IMG/VR virus record: IMGVR_UViG_3300037504_000213
Location: 1-64,000 of that record
DNA length: 64,000 nt
Direction: 5' to 3' (one strand)
Source: a virus
In this document: one piece after another, positions 1-9,128 of the stretch
Layout of the letters: each line of letters begins with the position of its first letter
How positions within the stretch are numbered: the first letter of the stretch is position 1
The notes under the pieces: model-generated
Databases searched by the model: none
The model's input: the letters and a program-made list of their open reading frames with translations, nothing else
Told to the model about the DNA's origin: nothing
Translations under genes and position numbers: made by a program

Positions 1-3
1 AAG

Positions 4-726
4 ATGGGGAGAAAGCACGGGACAAAGGTTACGGGTGGAAGTGCAGGTAGATATGTGTTGACGTTGTTTATCTTCTGTGCATCCCTGATTTTTATGACAG
101 AAGACATTTTAACGACGGTTTTTGGTTATGAGACGCTTCAGACTGATGAGGTGTTTCCAATAACCAAATATGCTATCGGCGTGTTTGTTGTTGCACTTCA
201 GATTGTGTTAGGCTATGTACTTTTTAGTCAGGCTGGAGACTCCATGCCACGCAATGCCTCTCTGGTAGAAAAGTTTGCATCTATGTTTAGAATTAGCACT
301 ACAAGATGGGTGCTCGGCCTAATTGTATTACTTGTAACCTTTGCATTTGACACATACACTGATTATCTGTATCGTAATGGTGGCAGCACAACGTTTAATG
401 CCACCACAATGCTGGTCACATTGTTTATTTTTACAATCGGCAGTGAGGTTGCCTTTACATTTAGCCTCGATCAGCTTAAGGAAAACTCTGAGGTTGCTAA
501 GTATTGCCTTGATCTATTCAGAAGACTTCTTTCAAATATAAACGAATCAAGAGTAGACCTAATGGAAAGAATCAATGATGCTGCTGATAATGAAGATCGT
601 GCGTCTATTAAGACTGGGGGTGTAGATACATATTCCTTTCGTGGAGAAGACAGACGAGATTGGCCTGAGGCAGAAGAAGGTGGAAGGTCAAAAAAGAAGC
701 AGCCCTATAACAGACGGTTCACATAA
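4..726 (+). CDS. Polytopic membrane protein, unknown
   Basis: Predicted integral membrane protein of 240 residues with about four hydrophobic segments (roughly residues 17-35, 53-75, 100-117 and 132-155) and a charged, Lys/Arg/Glu-rich cytoplasmic-looking tail after residue 160. I recognise no family. It starts at the window edge, so the start could lie further upstream. It overlaps the next plus-strand gene and stands apart from the minus-strand virion genes, so it may belong to a separate transcript entering from the left. A membrane role in lysis or host takeover is possible but only a guess. Confidence 0.6.
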   Translation: MGRKHGTKVTGGSAGRYVLTLFIFCASLIFMTEDILTTVFGYETLQTDEVFPITKYAIGVFVVALQIVLGYVLFSQAGDSMPRNASLVEKFASMFRISTTRWVLGLIVLLVTFAFDTYTDYLYRNGGSTTFNATTMLVTLFIFTIGSEVAFTFSLDQLKENSEVAKYCLDLFRRLLSNINESRVDLMERINDAADNEDRASIKTGGVDTYSFRGEDRRDWPEAEEGGRSKKKQPYNRRFT

Positions 727-892
727 ACCAGTTTACCCGCCTATTTGCGCACATCCTGAGTGTAATAGGGGGTGTGACGTTAGAAAGAGGAAATTTTATC
801 AAGACTGGGCTGGTGGAAAAAGAAACTGGTATTGCTGCCAGGGTCATTATTATAACAGAAATAAAAGCCTGAATCAAAAAAGGGGCCGCTAG
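680..892 (+). CDS. Small Cys-rich protein
   Basis: About 70 residues, basic, with several Cys and His residues (CAHPEC, NRGCDVR, YCCQGH) that could bind zinc. The GTG at 680 is chosen because GAGG lies nine bases upstream; an in-frame GTG at 641 would give 83 residues but has no ribosome-binding site. The gene overlaps the end of the membrane-protein gene, and its stop codon lies inside the terminator hairpin that follows. Function unknown. Confidence 0.55.
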   Translation: MEGQKRSSPITDGSHKPVYPPICAHPECNRGCDVRKRKFYQDWAGGKRNWYCCQGHYYNRNKSLNQKRGR

Positions 893-899
893 GCCCCTT
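876..899. terminator. Bidirectional intrinsic terminator
   Basis: AAGGGGCC and GGCCCCTT pair around a GCTA loop (880-899). On the minus strand the hairpin is followed by six T residues (876-881 read in reverse), and on the plus strand by GGTTTTG. It separates the convergent plus-strand genes from the minus-strand lysis/virion operon. Confidence 0.85.
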
Positions 900-926
900 G
901 GTTTTGTCTAGGTTAACTTGGGACGT

Positions 927-1241
927 TCACTCTGGTTTTACAATTTCTGCCTGTTTAGCAGTTTCGAACACGCCAAGCGAAGTCAACCACGCAGACAGTA
1001 TCTGTACAGTGGCCATGCCAAGCTCAACGATGTTTTCAATTTCTATATTTGAGGCACCGCCAGCCTCTACAGCAAAAGCAATAAATGAGAGCGCAGCAAT
1101 TACAAAAACGTTCACTTTGCCGCCGTCTCCATCTTCAATGACTTCAAAGTGTAAAAGAACATTTTTTATAAGTTGTGTTATTGGTGATGCGATTGCGCCT
1201 ATGGCAATGCCACCAAGCAATATTGATTCAAACGATTCCAT
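927..1241 (-). CDS. Putative holin-like membrane protein
   Basis: 104 residues with two or three hydrophobic stretches (about residues 6-25, 45-62 and a weaker one at 72-92) and a short charged C-terminus. Its size, topology and position at the 3' end of the virion operon, next to a membrane-anchored coiled-coil protein, fit a phage holin, but there is no decisive motif. It overlaps the upstream gene by 14 bases and is followed directly by a strong terminator. No endolysin gene is adjacent. The holin role is inferred. Confidence 0.5.
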   Translation of the reverse strand: MESFESILLGGIAIGAIASPITQLIKNVLLHFEVIEDGDGGKVNVFVIAALSFIAFAVEAGGASNIEIENIVELGMATVQILSAWLTSLGVFETAKQAEIVKPE

Positions 1242-1662
1242 CCGCCTTCTCCTTTTTTAGTATTTCTATTTCTTCTTCTAAACTCTTAATTCTTGCCTCA
1301 AGCTCAGCTATTCTTTCTCTATACAGCTTAATTCGGTCAGAACAGTCGTCAAGCTGGCACTGCAAATCCTGTACGGTTTTTTCCAAAATGCCTATAGTGT
1401 TTTCGAGTGTGGCAATGGTCTTTTGGTATGTATCTATTCTGCTTTCTGTGCTATCTATGACTAGCTTGGTTTGAACCTCCATAGATGCTACTAGCTTTGT
1501 AGCATTGTCAATAAACGTTGTTTCCCGTTCGTTTATCGCCTGATTGCTTTCTCCACGCATTTGTCTAATTATTGACACGGACCTCAGTGCACCCTCAATA
1601 ACGAAGAATATAACAATTATCCATGTTGGTGTCGGGTTGTGGAGAAAGTCAAAGATGTTCAT
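1228..1662 (-). CDS. Membrane-anchored coiled-coil protein, spanin-like
   Basis: 144 residues. One N-terminal transmembrane segment (about residues 13-28) is followed by about 110 residues of heptad-like charged sequence, ending in a Glu/Lys-rich coil. This is the architecture of an inner-membrane spanin (i-spanin), which acts with an outer-membrane partner at the end of lysis. I see no outer-membrane lipoprotein partner nearby, so the call stays tentative; a unimolecular anchor or regulator is possible. It starts with a TAATG overlap with the upstream gene and overlaps the holin-like gene. Confidence 0.5.
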   Translation of the reverse strand: MNIFDFLHNPTPTWIIVIFFVIEGALRSVSIIRQMRGESNQAINERETTFIDNATKLVASMEVQTKLVIDSTESRIDTYQKTIATLENTIGILEKTVQDLQCQLDDCSDRIKLYRERIAELEARIKSLEEEIEILKKEKADGIV

Positions 1663-1877
1663 TATGCCTCTGCTATATCCTCTCTGGTGTCCACTATAGG
1701 TTTTCCTAACTCTGTCTCAAGCCCCGCGATGAACGCGGCCTCGTCGCCGCCGTGCGCAGCGGACCAATCCTCATCCGTCCACATGCTTGCGCTAGGTGGT
1801 ATCGCGATGGTGTCATCAACCTCACCGACATCCATCAGATTGTAATGCGTTCCAACATCAGCCAGCACGATTGCCAT
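1662..1877 (-). CDS. Hypothetical protein, 71 aa
   Basis: Small acidic protein, start supported by GGAG seven bases before the ATG. It contains a run W-T-D-E-D-W-S-A-A-H-G-G-D-E-A-A-F of the kind found in short proteins next to tail-fibre genes, but I cannot assign a family. It ends in a TAATG overlap with the coiled-coil gene and overlaps its upstream neighbour by 20 bases, so it is translated as part of the operon. Confidence 0.55.
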   Translation of the reverse strand: MAIVLADVGTHYNLMDVGEVDDTIAIPPSASMWTDEDWSAAHGGDEAAFIAGLETELGKPIVDTREDIAEA

Positions 1878-2091
1878 TGCTTACTCCTGTTTTGTTGTTT
1901 ACGGGTTTCCCGCGTGCCATGCGCGCCAAAAGCGCGGTTTCCGCTGCCTGCACTGGCATTTTCGGAAACAGGACGCGGGCCATTGCGACCCATACTTCGT
2001 CTGAAAATGCCGATTCATCCGCGCCGAACACGGGGTTCGCCTTCGGTTTTTCTACTGACATTTCGCTTTTTTTATGCGTTAACCTTATCAT
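1858..2091 (-). CDS. Hypothetical protein, 77 aa
   Basis: The start at 2091 is set by a TAATG junction with the stop of the LRR gene; a later in-frame ATG (about 2061) is an alternative. The product is small, Ala-rich in its second half, with no recognised domain. It lies between the LRR tail protein and the lysis-like genes in a stretch that looks more GC-rich than the rest of the virion operon, so it may have been acquired together with the LRR gene. Confidence 0.5.
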   Translation of the reverse strand: MIRLTHKKSEMSVEKPKANPVFGADESAFSDEVWVAMARVLFPKMPVQAAETALLARMARGKPVNNKTGVSNGNRAG

Positions 2092-3290
2092 TACGGTGCG
2101 CTGCCTCCATTCCAAACCCACGTCCACCCGTGATCGTTCACGAGGGAGTAGATGTATTCAAGGCCTGTTGACGGCGTTGCAGCCGCTTGATACGTGCCGC
2201 TTGGCGTGGCGTTGCCACTGCCGCCGATGTTTCCCGATGGCGATCCGAACGTCTGATTTCCAGCTTCCGCGTTGGCCCAAAAACCGCGCACGCTTTCGTC
2301 AACAGCCGCTTGAGTGAGCGAATTGCCATCTGCCCGAAATTCCTGAATGGCGTCGAGTCCCTCGGTAGCGCCAGACTCGACGTCATCAAGCTGATTGGCG
2401 TACAGCCACAGCACAGTCAAATTCGACAGGTTGCCCAATTCGGCGGGGATGCTGCCCGTCAGCTGGTTGACGTGCAACCGCAGATCCGTCAAATTCGACA
2501 GGTTGCCCAATTCGGCGGGGATGCTGCCCGTCAGTTGATTGCTGATCAGATACAGCACAGTCAAATTTGACAGGTTGCCCAGCTCTGATGGGATGCTGCC
2601 CGTCAGCTGGTTGATGTGCAACCGCAGATCCGTCAAATTCGACAGGTTGCCCAGCTCTGATGGGATGCTGCCCGTCAGCTGGTTGTCGTACAGATACAGC
2701 CGCGTCAAATTTGACAGGTTGCCCAATTGGGATGGGATGCTGCCCGTCAGTTGGTTGGAGTACAGCAACAGCACAGTCAAATTTGACAGGTTGCCCAATT
2801 GGGATGGGATGCTGCCCGTCAGTTGGTTGATGTGCAACCGCAGATCCGTCAAATTCGACAGGTTGCCCAGCTCTGATGGGATGCTGCCCGTCAGTTGGTT
2901 GGCGTACAGCCACAGCACAGTCAAATTCGACAGGTTGCCCAATTCGGCGGGGATGCTGCCCGTCAGTTGGTTGGAGTACAGCAACAGCACAGTCAAATTT
3001 GACAGATTGCCCAATTCGGCTGGGATGCTACCCGTCAACGCATCCGCATCCGCATCCAACTGCATAATCGCCGCCGCATCGATGCCCGTGAGCTTGACAG
3101 TTTTTGTGCCCGCCGCGAACGTGAATGTCGGCGAGTTCGACTCGCTGACCTGCCCGTCGCTGGCGCCCCATGTGCCCGTGCCGCTTGTGGTCGTGATTGA
3201 CGGGTCGAATGATGCCTCGGCGGTGGTTACAAACGTAATAACACCATCTGGTAAAACCTTTGGGAACAAGAATTGTCTTGCCCTAGTCAT
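2091..3290 (-). CDS. Leucine-rich-repeat tail/adsorption protein
   Basis: 399 residues. Residues 1-84 form a non-repeat N-terminal part. Residues 85-300 are nine near-identical 24-residue LRRs of the plant-type pattern LTGSIPxxLGNLSNLTxLxL followed by xxNQ. A degenerate tenth repeat and a Gly/Ser-rich tail with W-T-W-V-W-N near the end follow. LRR arrays are binding scaffolds, and the variable residues here sit at the x positions of the L-x-L-x strand that line the concave face. Placed after the tail-fibre genes and before lysis, it probably binds a host surface receptor. The start is a TAATG overlap with the upstream gene. Confidence 0.7.
   Translation of the reverse strand: MTRARQFLFPKVLPDGVITFVTTAEASFDPSITTTSGTGTWGASDGQVSESNSPTFTFAAGTKTVKLTGIDAAAIMQLDADADALTGSIPAELGNLSNLTVLLLYSNQLTGSIPAELGNLSNLTVLWLYANQLTGSIPSELGNLSNLTDLRLHINQLTGSIPSQLGNLSNLTVLLLYSNQLTGSIPSQLGNLSNLTRLYLYDNQLTGSIPSELGNLSNLTDLRLHINQLTGSIPSELGNLSNLTVLYLISNQLTGSIPAELGNLSNLTDLRLHVNQLTGSIPAELGNLSNLTVLWLYANQLDDVESGATEGLDAIQEFRADGNSLTQAAVDESVRGFWANAEAGNQTFGSPSGNIGGSGNATPSGTYQAAATPSTGLEYIYSLVNDHGWTWVWNGGSAP
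2391..3038 (-). repeat. Nine tandem 72-bp repeats coding LRRs
   Basis: The nine LRRs are encoded by nine in-frame 72-bp units whose DNA is nearly identical except at codons for the exposed strand positions (TVLLLYS, TVLWLYA, TDLRLHI, TRLYLYD, TVLYLIS, TDLRLHV). Units 3 and 6 have the same amino-acid sequence, as do units 2 and 9 apart from the framing residue, which points to unit shuffling by recombination. Confidence 0.9.
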
Positions 3291-3667
3291 TATGCCTTCA
3301 AGTTGTAGTAAATAGTGATTTCATCATCCTGATCGCAGGCTGATGTACCACCATTTTCAAGGAATCCGAACTTAAAAAATGACATGTCAAAAGCTGTGTC
3401 TGGGAAACCATATCTAACAGATCCAGAAGGCGAAGCGATATACACTTTGACCTTTCCACTGCTGTATGCAACATGAGATGCCGCGTCACTTGCGTTCGTG
3501 TGATAGGATATAAACGCAAGGTCACCGTTAACACTGGCATTGTCAAAATAGAGTTCGCCACCTGCCCAATTGCGGAAGTCAATTAAATCTGTAGCAATTG
3601 GGCTTCCAGACGACACAGTGGTAGAGCCGCTTTCAAACGCTCTACGCATATTAGTTAGTGGAGCCAT
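3290..3667 (-). CDS. Virion-associated hypothetical protein
   Basis: 125 residues, rich in aromatic and small residues with many predicted beta strands, typical of a tail-tip or decoration protein. GGAG lies six bases before the ATG. It lies between two other beta-rich proteins of similar size and ends in a TAATG junction with the LRR gene. I recognise no family; a fibre-associated role is inferred from position only. Confidence 0.55.
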   Translation of the reverse strand: MAPLTNMRRAFESGSTTVSSGSPIATDLIDFRNWAGGELYFDNASVNGDLAFISYHTNASDAASHVAYSSGKVKVYIASPSGSVRYGFPDTAFDMSFFKFGFLENGGTSACDQDDEITIYYNLKA

Positions 3668-3677
3668 GAAAAACTCC

Positions 3678-4046
3678 TTATGAAATCAGTTTTCTGGAAG
3701 CACCCAAGACCATTAGTCGAACAGCGCTCGCAACATCGACACATGCACCAAAAACGCTATTGGCATTGTGCATTCTTATTGGTGGATTAAATTCAAGCAT
3801 ACAGGCACCAGACGCAACAGTAGAGAGTCTGTAGATTTGATCACTGGCCGTAAGCGAACCAGTAGGATTGTAATAAATTGTTACCGACGCACCACTGTCA
3901 TCCGCGAACGCATAAATACCCTGGACCTCCGTTTCTTGCCCACTCGATAATGTATAAAGGGGGCAGGCTGAGGAAACGTCTGGCCTTCCCTTATAAAGAA
4001 CTTCCTGTCTGTCTGTCCATTTAAATTCTTGTCTAATCTGTGGCAT
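3678..4046 (-). CDS. Virion-associated hypothetical protein
   Basis: 122 residues, beta-rich, with an AGGAGGG ribosome-binding site just before the start. It is about the same length as the following 125-residue protein and could be a distant paralogue, but I see no convincing shared motif. Position downstream of the tail-fibre gene suggests a tail-tip accessory or trimming protein. Function not assigned. Confidence 0.55.
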   Translation of the reverse strand: MPQIRQEFKWTDRQEVLYKGRPDVSSACPLYTLSSGQETEVQGIYAFADDSGASVTIYYNPTGSLTASDQIYRLSTVASGACMLEFNPPIRMHNANSVFGACVDVASAVRLMVLGASRKLIS

Positions 4047-4086
4047 AAGCCCTCCTTGCTATTGTCTGTAAAATTGTGACGACGTG

Positions 4087-5541
4087 CTAATAAAGTACGT
4101 CCGTGCCATGCTTGTCGCTGTAAAAGTGGAAGTCAATTTCGTGAAGATATGCATCGTCAGAATAATCATCTTCTGATGCTGACGACTGTCTAAACACCCT
4201 GCCAACCAACATGGCAGACGTGTGTATGTCAGAACCCGATATACTGCCAATCGATGTAAACTCATGGTTGTGAGACGCTGTAGAAGAACCAGCGCCAATC
4301 AGTGTTTGTGTTGGACCAAACTCACAACCAATAGACGTAAACGTAAACTCAAGTCCCCAAGCCACACTGCCGTCACAAGATGTGCTTTTTGACCAATGCA
4401 CATGTGGTTTAAATATTGTGCCGCTGGCGTAGGAATGCGGAACCTGCATGGTGAAAAACAGCTCTTCATCCTTATTTCCAGCGAATGCGTAGTCATACAC
4501 ACCCGTGCTGGCTGATGACTTGAATGTGGTGAACGTTGGGGCATCAGTGGGGCCAGTCTTGGTTGAGGTTACTGGCACCCTTATGTCATCTACAAACCTT
4601 GCCTCTCCAGAAAGACTCAATGCACCAGATGCGTTAAAGCTGGCACCAGAAACACCAGATGTACCAAAGGTCGCTGTTGTACTATCAACTTGACTTGCAA
4701 CAATGCTGTCTATATAAGCGCTTGACGATAATATGGTAGCAAAGCTGCCACTTGTCCAAGGGATAGATTCATAAACATTTTTGTACCTGTTGTAAATATC
4801 GGGTTGTGCTATTTTCGTATCCGTGTCCCTGAGGTAAATATAGGCATATGTCATTATGCCCTTTGACACAGAAGGTGCGGCTGTTGATATATTTACTGGA
4901 TTGTCCCTGTTAAAACTTGCCCCATAGGCAACTTGCAAGCAGGCAGATGGATCTCTATAAAGCATAGCGTAAAGCGCTGAGTTTGTTGCTGATGGCTTTC
5001 CAGACAAAACGCCTTCGTAAGACTGACCGTCTGCAAAAACCCTGCAACCATCTGCGTCAGTGTAAATCATTGAGTTAATATATATCGATGCACTTTGTGG
5101 AACAGTTTGTCTAACCCATCCGTCAAGAAGTTGGCCATGATCTATATAAACTGGATCTTTGCCATTTGGCTGGTGTTGCTGTGCGTGCGATTGCACTTTG
5201 TCTGGGTAACCGCTCCAGCCATAATCGCCGTCGGTCTGTATAATATTGGTGCTGTCTATGGCAAGCACCTGCTCCCTGTTCGGTTCTTCTTGTGGGTAGC
5301 CAACAATTACGGGAAGATGTAGTTTGGGTTGTATGCGTTGGTTGTATACTGGCTGTGCTGTATCTGATGTTTCGCCATCTCTGTATACCCAGATGTAACC
5401 TGGGCGATTGGATACATATACCCTGTTTTGGGCATCCCCTATAATGCCAAACCATTTTGGCAATGTCTTTTGATACGCAGGGATAAATTGTTCCTGAATC
5501 GCGTTCCTTAAATCATCTCGTGTATATCTTTGTCTTGGCAT
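4087..5541 (-). CDS. Tail fibre / receptor-binding protein
   Basis: 484 residues. The N-terminal third is a putative attachment region. A low-complexity Ser/Ala/Thr stretch follows (about residues 285-315). The C-terminal domain, with segments such as DDIRVPVTSTKTG and HVHWSKS, resembles the end domains of phage tail fibres and tailspikes. It starts in a TAATG overlap with the large tail protein and is followed by small beta-rich genes and the LRR protein, so this is the adsorption block of the tail module. Confidence 0.6.
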   Translation of the reverse strand: MPRQRYTRDDLRNAIQEQFIPAYQKTLPKWFGIIGDAQNRVYVSNRPGYIWVYRDGETSDTAQPVYNQRIQPKLHLPVIVGYPQEEPNREQVLAIDSTNIIQTDGDYGWSGYPDKVQSHAQQHQPNGKDPVYIDHGQLLDGWVRQTVPQSASIYINSMIYTDADGCRVFADGQSYEGVLSGKPSATNSALYAMLYRDPSACLQVAYGASFNRDNPVNISTAAPSVSKGIMTYAYIYLRDTDTKIAQPDIYNRYKNVYESIPWTSGSFATILSSSAYIDSIVASQVDSTTATFGTSGVSGASFNASGALSLSGEARFVDDIRVPVTSTKTGPTDAPTFTTFKSSASTGVYDYAFAGNKDEELFFTMQVPHSYASGTIFKPHVHWSKSTSCDGSVAWGLEFTFTSIGCEFGPTQTLIGAGSSTASHNHEFTSIGSISGSDIHTSAMLVGRVFRQSSASEDDYSDDAYLHEIDFHFYSDKHGTDVLY

Positions 5542-8500
5542 TACAAAACCGTCCTAAACACCGCGTGCCTGACATATTGTGTTCCGAAATCAGACAAGTT
5601 GCCATATGTTGATTCAAAGTTTGATGCTTCGTCGTAAGAAACCTGCATTGCACATGCCTCCTCGTCTCCTGGAACAATAGCTATGAAGGATGCGTCTACT
5701 GGTGTTGTTAGAATTTTTCTGTATCTATTTATACCAGAAAGTGGCCTATTATGCTCTGTCCATGTTGTTGCAGTGTCAGAAGATGAATAGATGCTTCCAC
5801 CAGTATTAATCGCCCACAGCTTGACATTGCTGGATATGCCGTTAAGGCCATATGATAAGCTGTTCCAGCTGTCACTAGACGAAGGGTGATTCACCAAATT
5901 GAATGTTACTGCATCATCATCGCTGTATAATAGCCTTCTTGGCGTTACATAAATTTCAGTTGATGCTGTACTGGCTATTTCTGGAACTGTTCCCCTAATA
6001 AAGTGTGTGTCATTTCCAAGGTTTGCAGCAGGAGCATGTCGTCTATAAATCAGGTATCTGACAATTCCAGAATAACTGCCACTCCACACATGGTTGACCC
6101 ACCCAGTAGAAGATAACGACAAAAAAAATGTAGTAAATCCATCATTTGTGCCACATCCAGTGCCAAGCAGTTGATCGTACTTTCTGTTTTTAGTGAAACC
6201 GCCATATAGAACTGTTTCGGACGCATCAGAATATGTATAAGATTCTGAATATTGCACAACTATTGGATCATCAAAAAATATTTCAACAGCCGATCTTTCT
6301 GTCAAGCCCCCACCAATATCCGACAAAAAAGAAGACATGTAATTACCAGAAGCGCCACCACTAATGATTGAGCCACTCCTTATTCCAGCATAATTGGTGT
6401 ACGTACCAGCATCGTATGTTACAAGATAACTGGCAGAAAATGCCGAGTCAGAAGATGTTATGCCACCTGCGCCAGTAATCTTTGCTCCGTCCCTCCAAAT
6501 ATACTTATCCAGTGCTGTTCCCGCCCCAAAGGGTGCTTGGGCGGCCACTGACCAGCTGTCGCCATTATCGCTGCTTTGCAGGATATTACCACCACCTTTG
6601 CCCTCATAGCCATTTACAAATATTAGGCTTGATGTTGGCGTAATCGATTTGACGTAACTTGCCGTTGTCCATATTTGATCCCAGAATGGACAGGCACCAA
6701 GTTTCCACCCATCCCCATTGTTATATATTGTCCTGGCACATCTACAGCTGTTTTCGTACTCTATCGCACTATACAATGTGTCTTGTGAGATATTTGATTC
6801 TATATATGGAAAAAACGAAACCTCGTTTCCAGAAGCACCAAGTAATGTACATGCGTCAGACAACGCAAGATTCTCTTGCCAACCGATGGATGTATCCCAT
6901 ACATCACTCTTGTAATAAATGCCGATTTCTGTAACAGCATATGCTTGAACACCATCTGCCATTATAATAATGTCAGACGCACTTACGCCAGCAATGTTAA
7001 GGTCATTTTCTTCCCAAACAACATTGCTGCCATCATCATTTAGGTTTGCAGTCTTATATATCCCGTTGTCAGTCGCAATAACAGCACTTGCTATCACATT
7101 CACATCTGTCAATGGCTCGTCTGGTTCTGGCGGTTCTGGGAACTCATATGTATTCTCATACGAACTTGCGTCCCACTGCCAAGGATCTGGCTCTGTTGTA
7201 ACAGTTGGTGGTGGTGGAAATGTGATACTTGCACTGTTGCCAGGACTTGCCTCTTGCGTAATGACAAGTGTTGTCATCATGGCGTTCGTTTCTGGGTCTG
7301 GTGACAGCCGTGTTTCCTGAACCAACCACCGCTGTGATGTGTCAAGCCCAACATTTCTGTTATTGTTTGATGCAGACATTGTGAGTGTAATGTAAGATTG
7401 AGGAACAGCATCAAATGGATATTGCATGGCCAACGGCACTGTTCCAGATTTAAACGGCTTGTTTAGATCTGCCCTGTATCCACCAGCCCAAGACTCAAGT
7501 TCTGCTGGACTTGCCGATAGACCACGCTCGTAAATAGTAATATCGCCTTCCCAATATGCTGGATCGGCTGGCGACTGTGCACCAATTGGTGTGGCATAAT
7601 CAACGGCATACATCTTTACCTGTGCACTGTTACGCATCGTCTGGCGCGTGAACTGAACTTGATCAATGATGTCGTCTTCTGTGATATTTACAACGTTAAT
7701 GCCATTTTTACACGCCGATGATTTTATAATATCGTTTTCTTCGTCATATATAGCACCAGTCATGTCTACAGACGAAAAGCCAAGCTTGGTTTCTTCAATG
7801 TTCTTCTGTCTCATTGACCACAACGAGCCACGCGGTAAATCTTGATAGACAATTTGGTCATTCTCAGATGGAACATCTTCTGGGTAATACACATCTGTTA
7901 TCTCTGAGGTTGTGGACCACCACTGATCCAGGAAGCGCGTTGCGTTAGCTATGGTAAGTGGCTTATGCTCAATAAATCTTTGCGGTTGGTAAGATGGGTA
8001 GTCATCACCACCAACATTCTCTAACGTAATTGCATAATTGGTTGTTTTGCTTAACACAGCATCGATAGTTGCAACTTCAAACTCAACATAGCTCTCCTCT
8101 GGTTGTACATCAATTGTTTCTGACATGATGTAACCGTTGAAAAGGATGTTGTCTCTATATGGAAAATTTCTGTCACCAGCCTCAACCTGACTTGCACCAA
8201 ACCTGGATTTAGTAAACAAAACGACTTGCGCTTGATCTGGAAAATCTGATGCAGCAGCACCTCCGAAAACACGAAGTCTAGCAGAATGGCCTTTTCCAAC
8301 ACCGCCAGATATTTCGTTTACTACCATCGCTTCATATGGCATGTTGTCACCATCAAAGGCCCACACTGTTCTGTGGCCTTCGTGTGACTTACCGTTTGTG
8401 TCTTCAACCCTTAAATGGAAAGCTGCCCCGCCTGGGGACGCATTGGTATACTCTTTGATAACTGGCGATGATGCCTCCCCAAGTGTTGTGGACTGGGTTC

Positions 8501-9128
8501 CATCAGCGAATGTCCAAGACGCACTTAGGTTTCCAGAAGCCTCAGACCATATCTTGCTAAGCTCTCCAACATGGTACACATCGTATGTTGATGCCCCCTT
8601 CCATACAACAGCTGGTGGACCCATAACCGCCTGTGGCAGAAAAGATGCTGTCTGATCAGTGTAGCTGTATATGCCATCTATGATATAACATGCACTACAG
8701 GCTGTTATGCCACTTGCGTCAGTGAAAGTTGAATAACCAACTTCTGGATAATAAGGCGCTGCTCTGTATTCTGGCACAACGGTTATCCATGTGCCAACAG
8801 CCCAATCAAACGTGTGCTCTCCAGTTTCAGCTATTTCAAGAACTGAGCCGCTAGAGTAGTCTTGTAATACGCGGGACCATCCCTTGTCCCACTTATCACT
8901 GCCACTTGATCCACTGCCAAACCATACGGTCATGTTGCGTTCAATGCCAGATTCTTCGCCAATGCCATTGTTCCATGAGATGGACTGTGTTGGGTATGTT
9001 GTTGGCAGTGGTGTTGTGATTTGTGCTTGCAATATTGGGTCTGGCTTATAAACAGCAAGGTACAGTTCTTGTGCCTGCGGGTATGTCCTTATTTTTGTAA
9101 GCGTGCTTGCAGAAAGTTGGTTTTTCAT
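5541..9128 (-). CDS. Large tail-tip protein with BNR/PKD-like regions
   Basis: 1,195 residues. The ATG at 9128 is chosen because it forms an ATGA overlap with the upstream stop. The N-terminal half resembles phage tail hub or central tip proteins and includes a PKD-like segment (about residues 195-260). Around residue 675 a Pro/Glu-rich linker leads into a second half with repeated S-S-D-N-G/D-S-W type motifs, as in BNR/sortilin-like propellers that bind glycans. It follows the tape measure and a distal-tail-like gene, the usual place of the tip protein that carries the fibres. Confidence 0.6.
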   Translation of the reverse strand: MKNQLSASTLTKIRTYPQAQELYLAVYKPDPILQAQITTPLPTTYPTQSISWNNGIGEESGIERNMTVWFGSGSSGSDKWDKGWSRVLQDYSSGSVLEIAETGEHTFDWAVGTWITVVPEYRAAPYYPEVGYSTFTDASGITACSACYIIDGIYSYTDQTASFLPQAVMGPPAVVWKGASTYDVYHVGELSKIWSEASGNLSASWTFADGTQSTTLGEASSPVIKEYTNASPGGAAFHLRVEDTNGKSHEGHRTVWAFDGDNMPYEAMVVNEISGGVGKGHSARLRVFGGAAASDFPDQAQVVLFTKSRFGASQVEAGDRNFPYRDNILFNGYIMSETIDVQPEESYVEFEVATIDAVLSKTTNYAITLENVGGDDYPSYQPQRFIEHKPLTIANATRFLDQWWSTTSEITDVYYPEDVPSENDQIVYQDLPRGSLWSMRQKNIEETKLGFSSVDMTGAIYDEENDIIKSSACKNGINVVNITEDDIIDQVQFTRQTMRNSAQVKMYAVDYATPIGAQSPADPAYWEGDITIYERGLSASPAELESWAGGYRADLNKPFKSGTVPLAMQYPFDAVPQSYITLTMSASNNNRNVGLDTSQRWLVQETRLSPDPETNAMMTTLVITQEASPGNSASITFPPPPTVTTEPDPWQWDASSYENTYEFPEPPEPDEPLTDVNVIASAVIATDNGIYKTANLNDDGSNVVWEENDLNIAGVSASDIIIMADGVQAYAVTEIGIYYKSDVWDTSIGWQENLALSDACTLLGASGNEVSFFPYIESNISQDTLYSAIEYENSCRCARTIYNNGDGWKLGACPFWDQIWTTASYVKSITPTSSLIFVNGYEGKGGGNILQSSDNGDSWSVAAQAPFGAGTALDKYIWRDGAKITGAGGITSSDSAFSASYLVTYDAGTYTNYAGIRSGSIISGGASGNYMSSFLSDIGGGLTERSAVEIFFDDPIVVQYSESYTYSDASETVLYGGFTKNRKYDQLLGTGCGTNDGFTTFFLSLSSTGWVNHVWSGSYSGIVRYLIYRRHAPAANLGNDTHFIRGTVPEIASTASTEIYVTPRRLLYSDDDAVTFNLVNHPSSSDSWNSLSYGLNGISSNVKLWAINTGGSIYSSSDTATTWTEHNRPLSGINRYRKILTTPVDASFIAIVPGDEEACAMQVSYDEASNFESTYGNLSDFGTQYVRHAVFRTVL

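Noticed and set aside
2091-3290. Diversity-generating retroelement target in the LRR gene
   Set aside because: Variation follows repeat units and no reverse transcriptase or template repeat is visible nearby.
2386-3315. Long open frames on both strands across the LRR repeats
   Set aside because: They arise because the 72-bp repeats keep other frames open; the proteins are meaningless repeats, and only the LRR frame has a start and a family.
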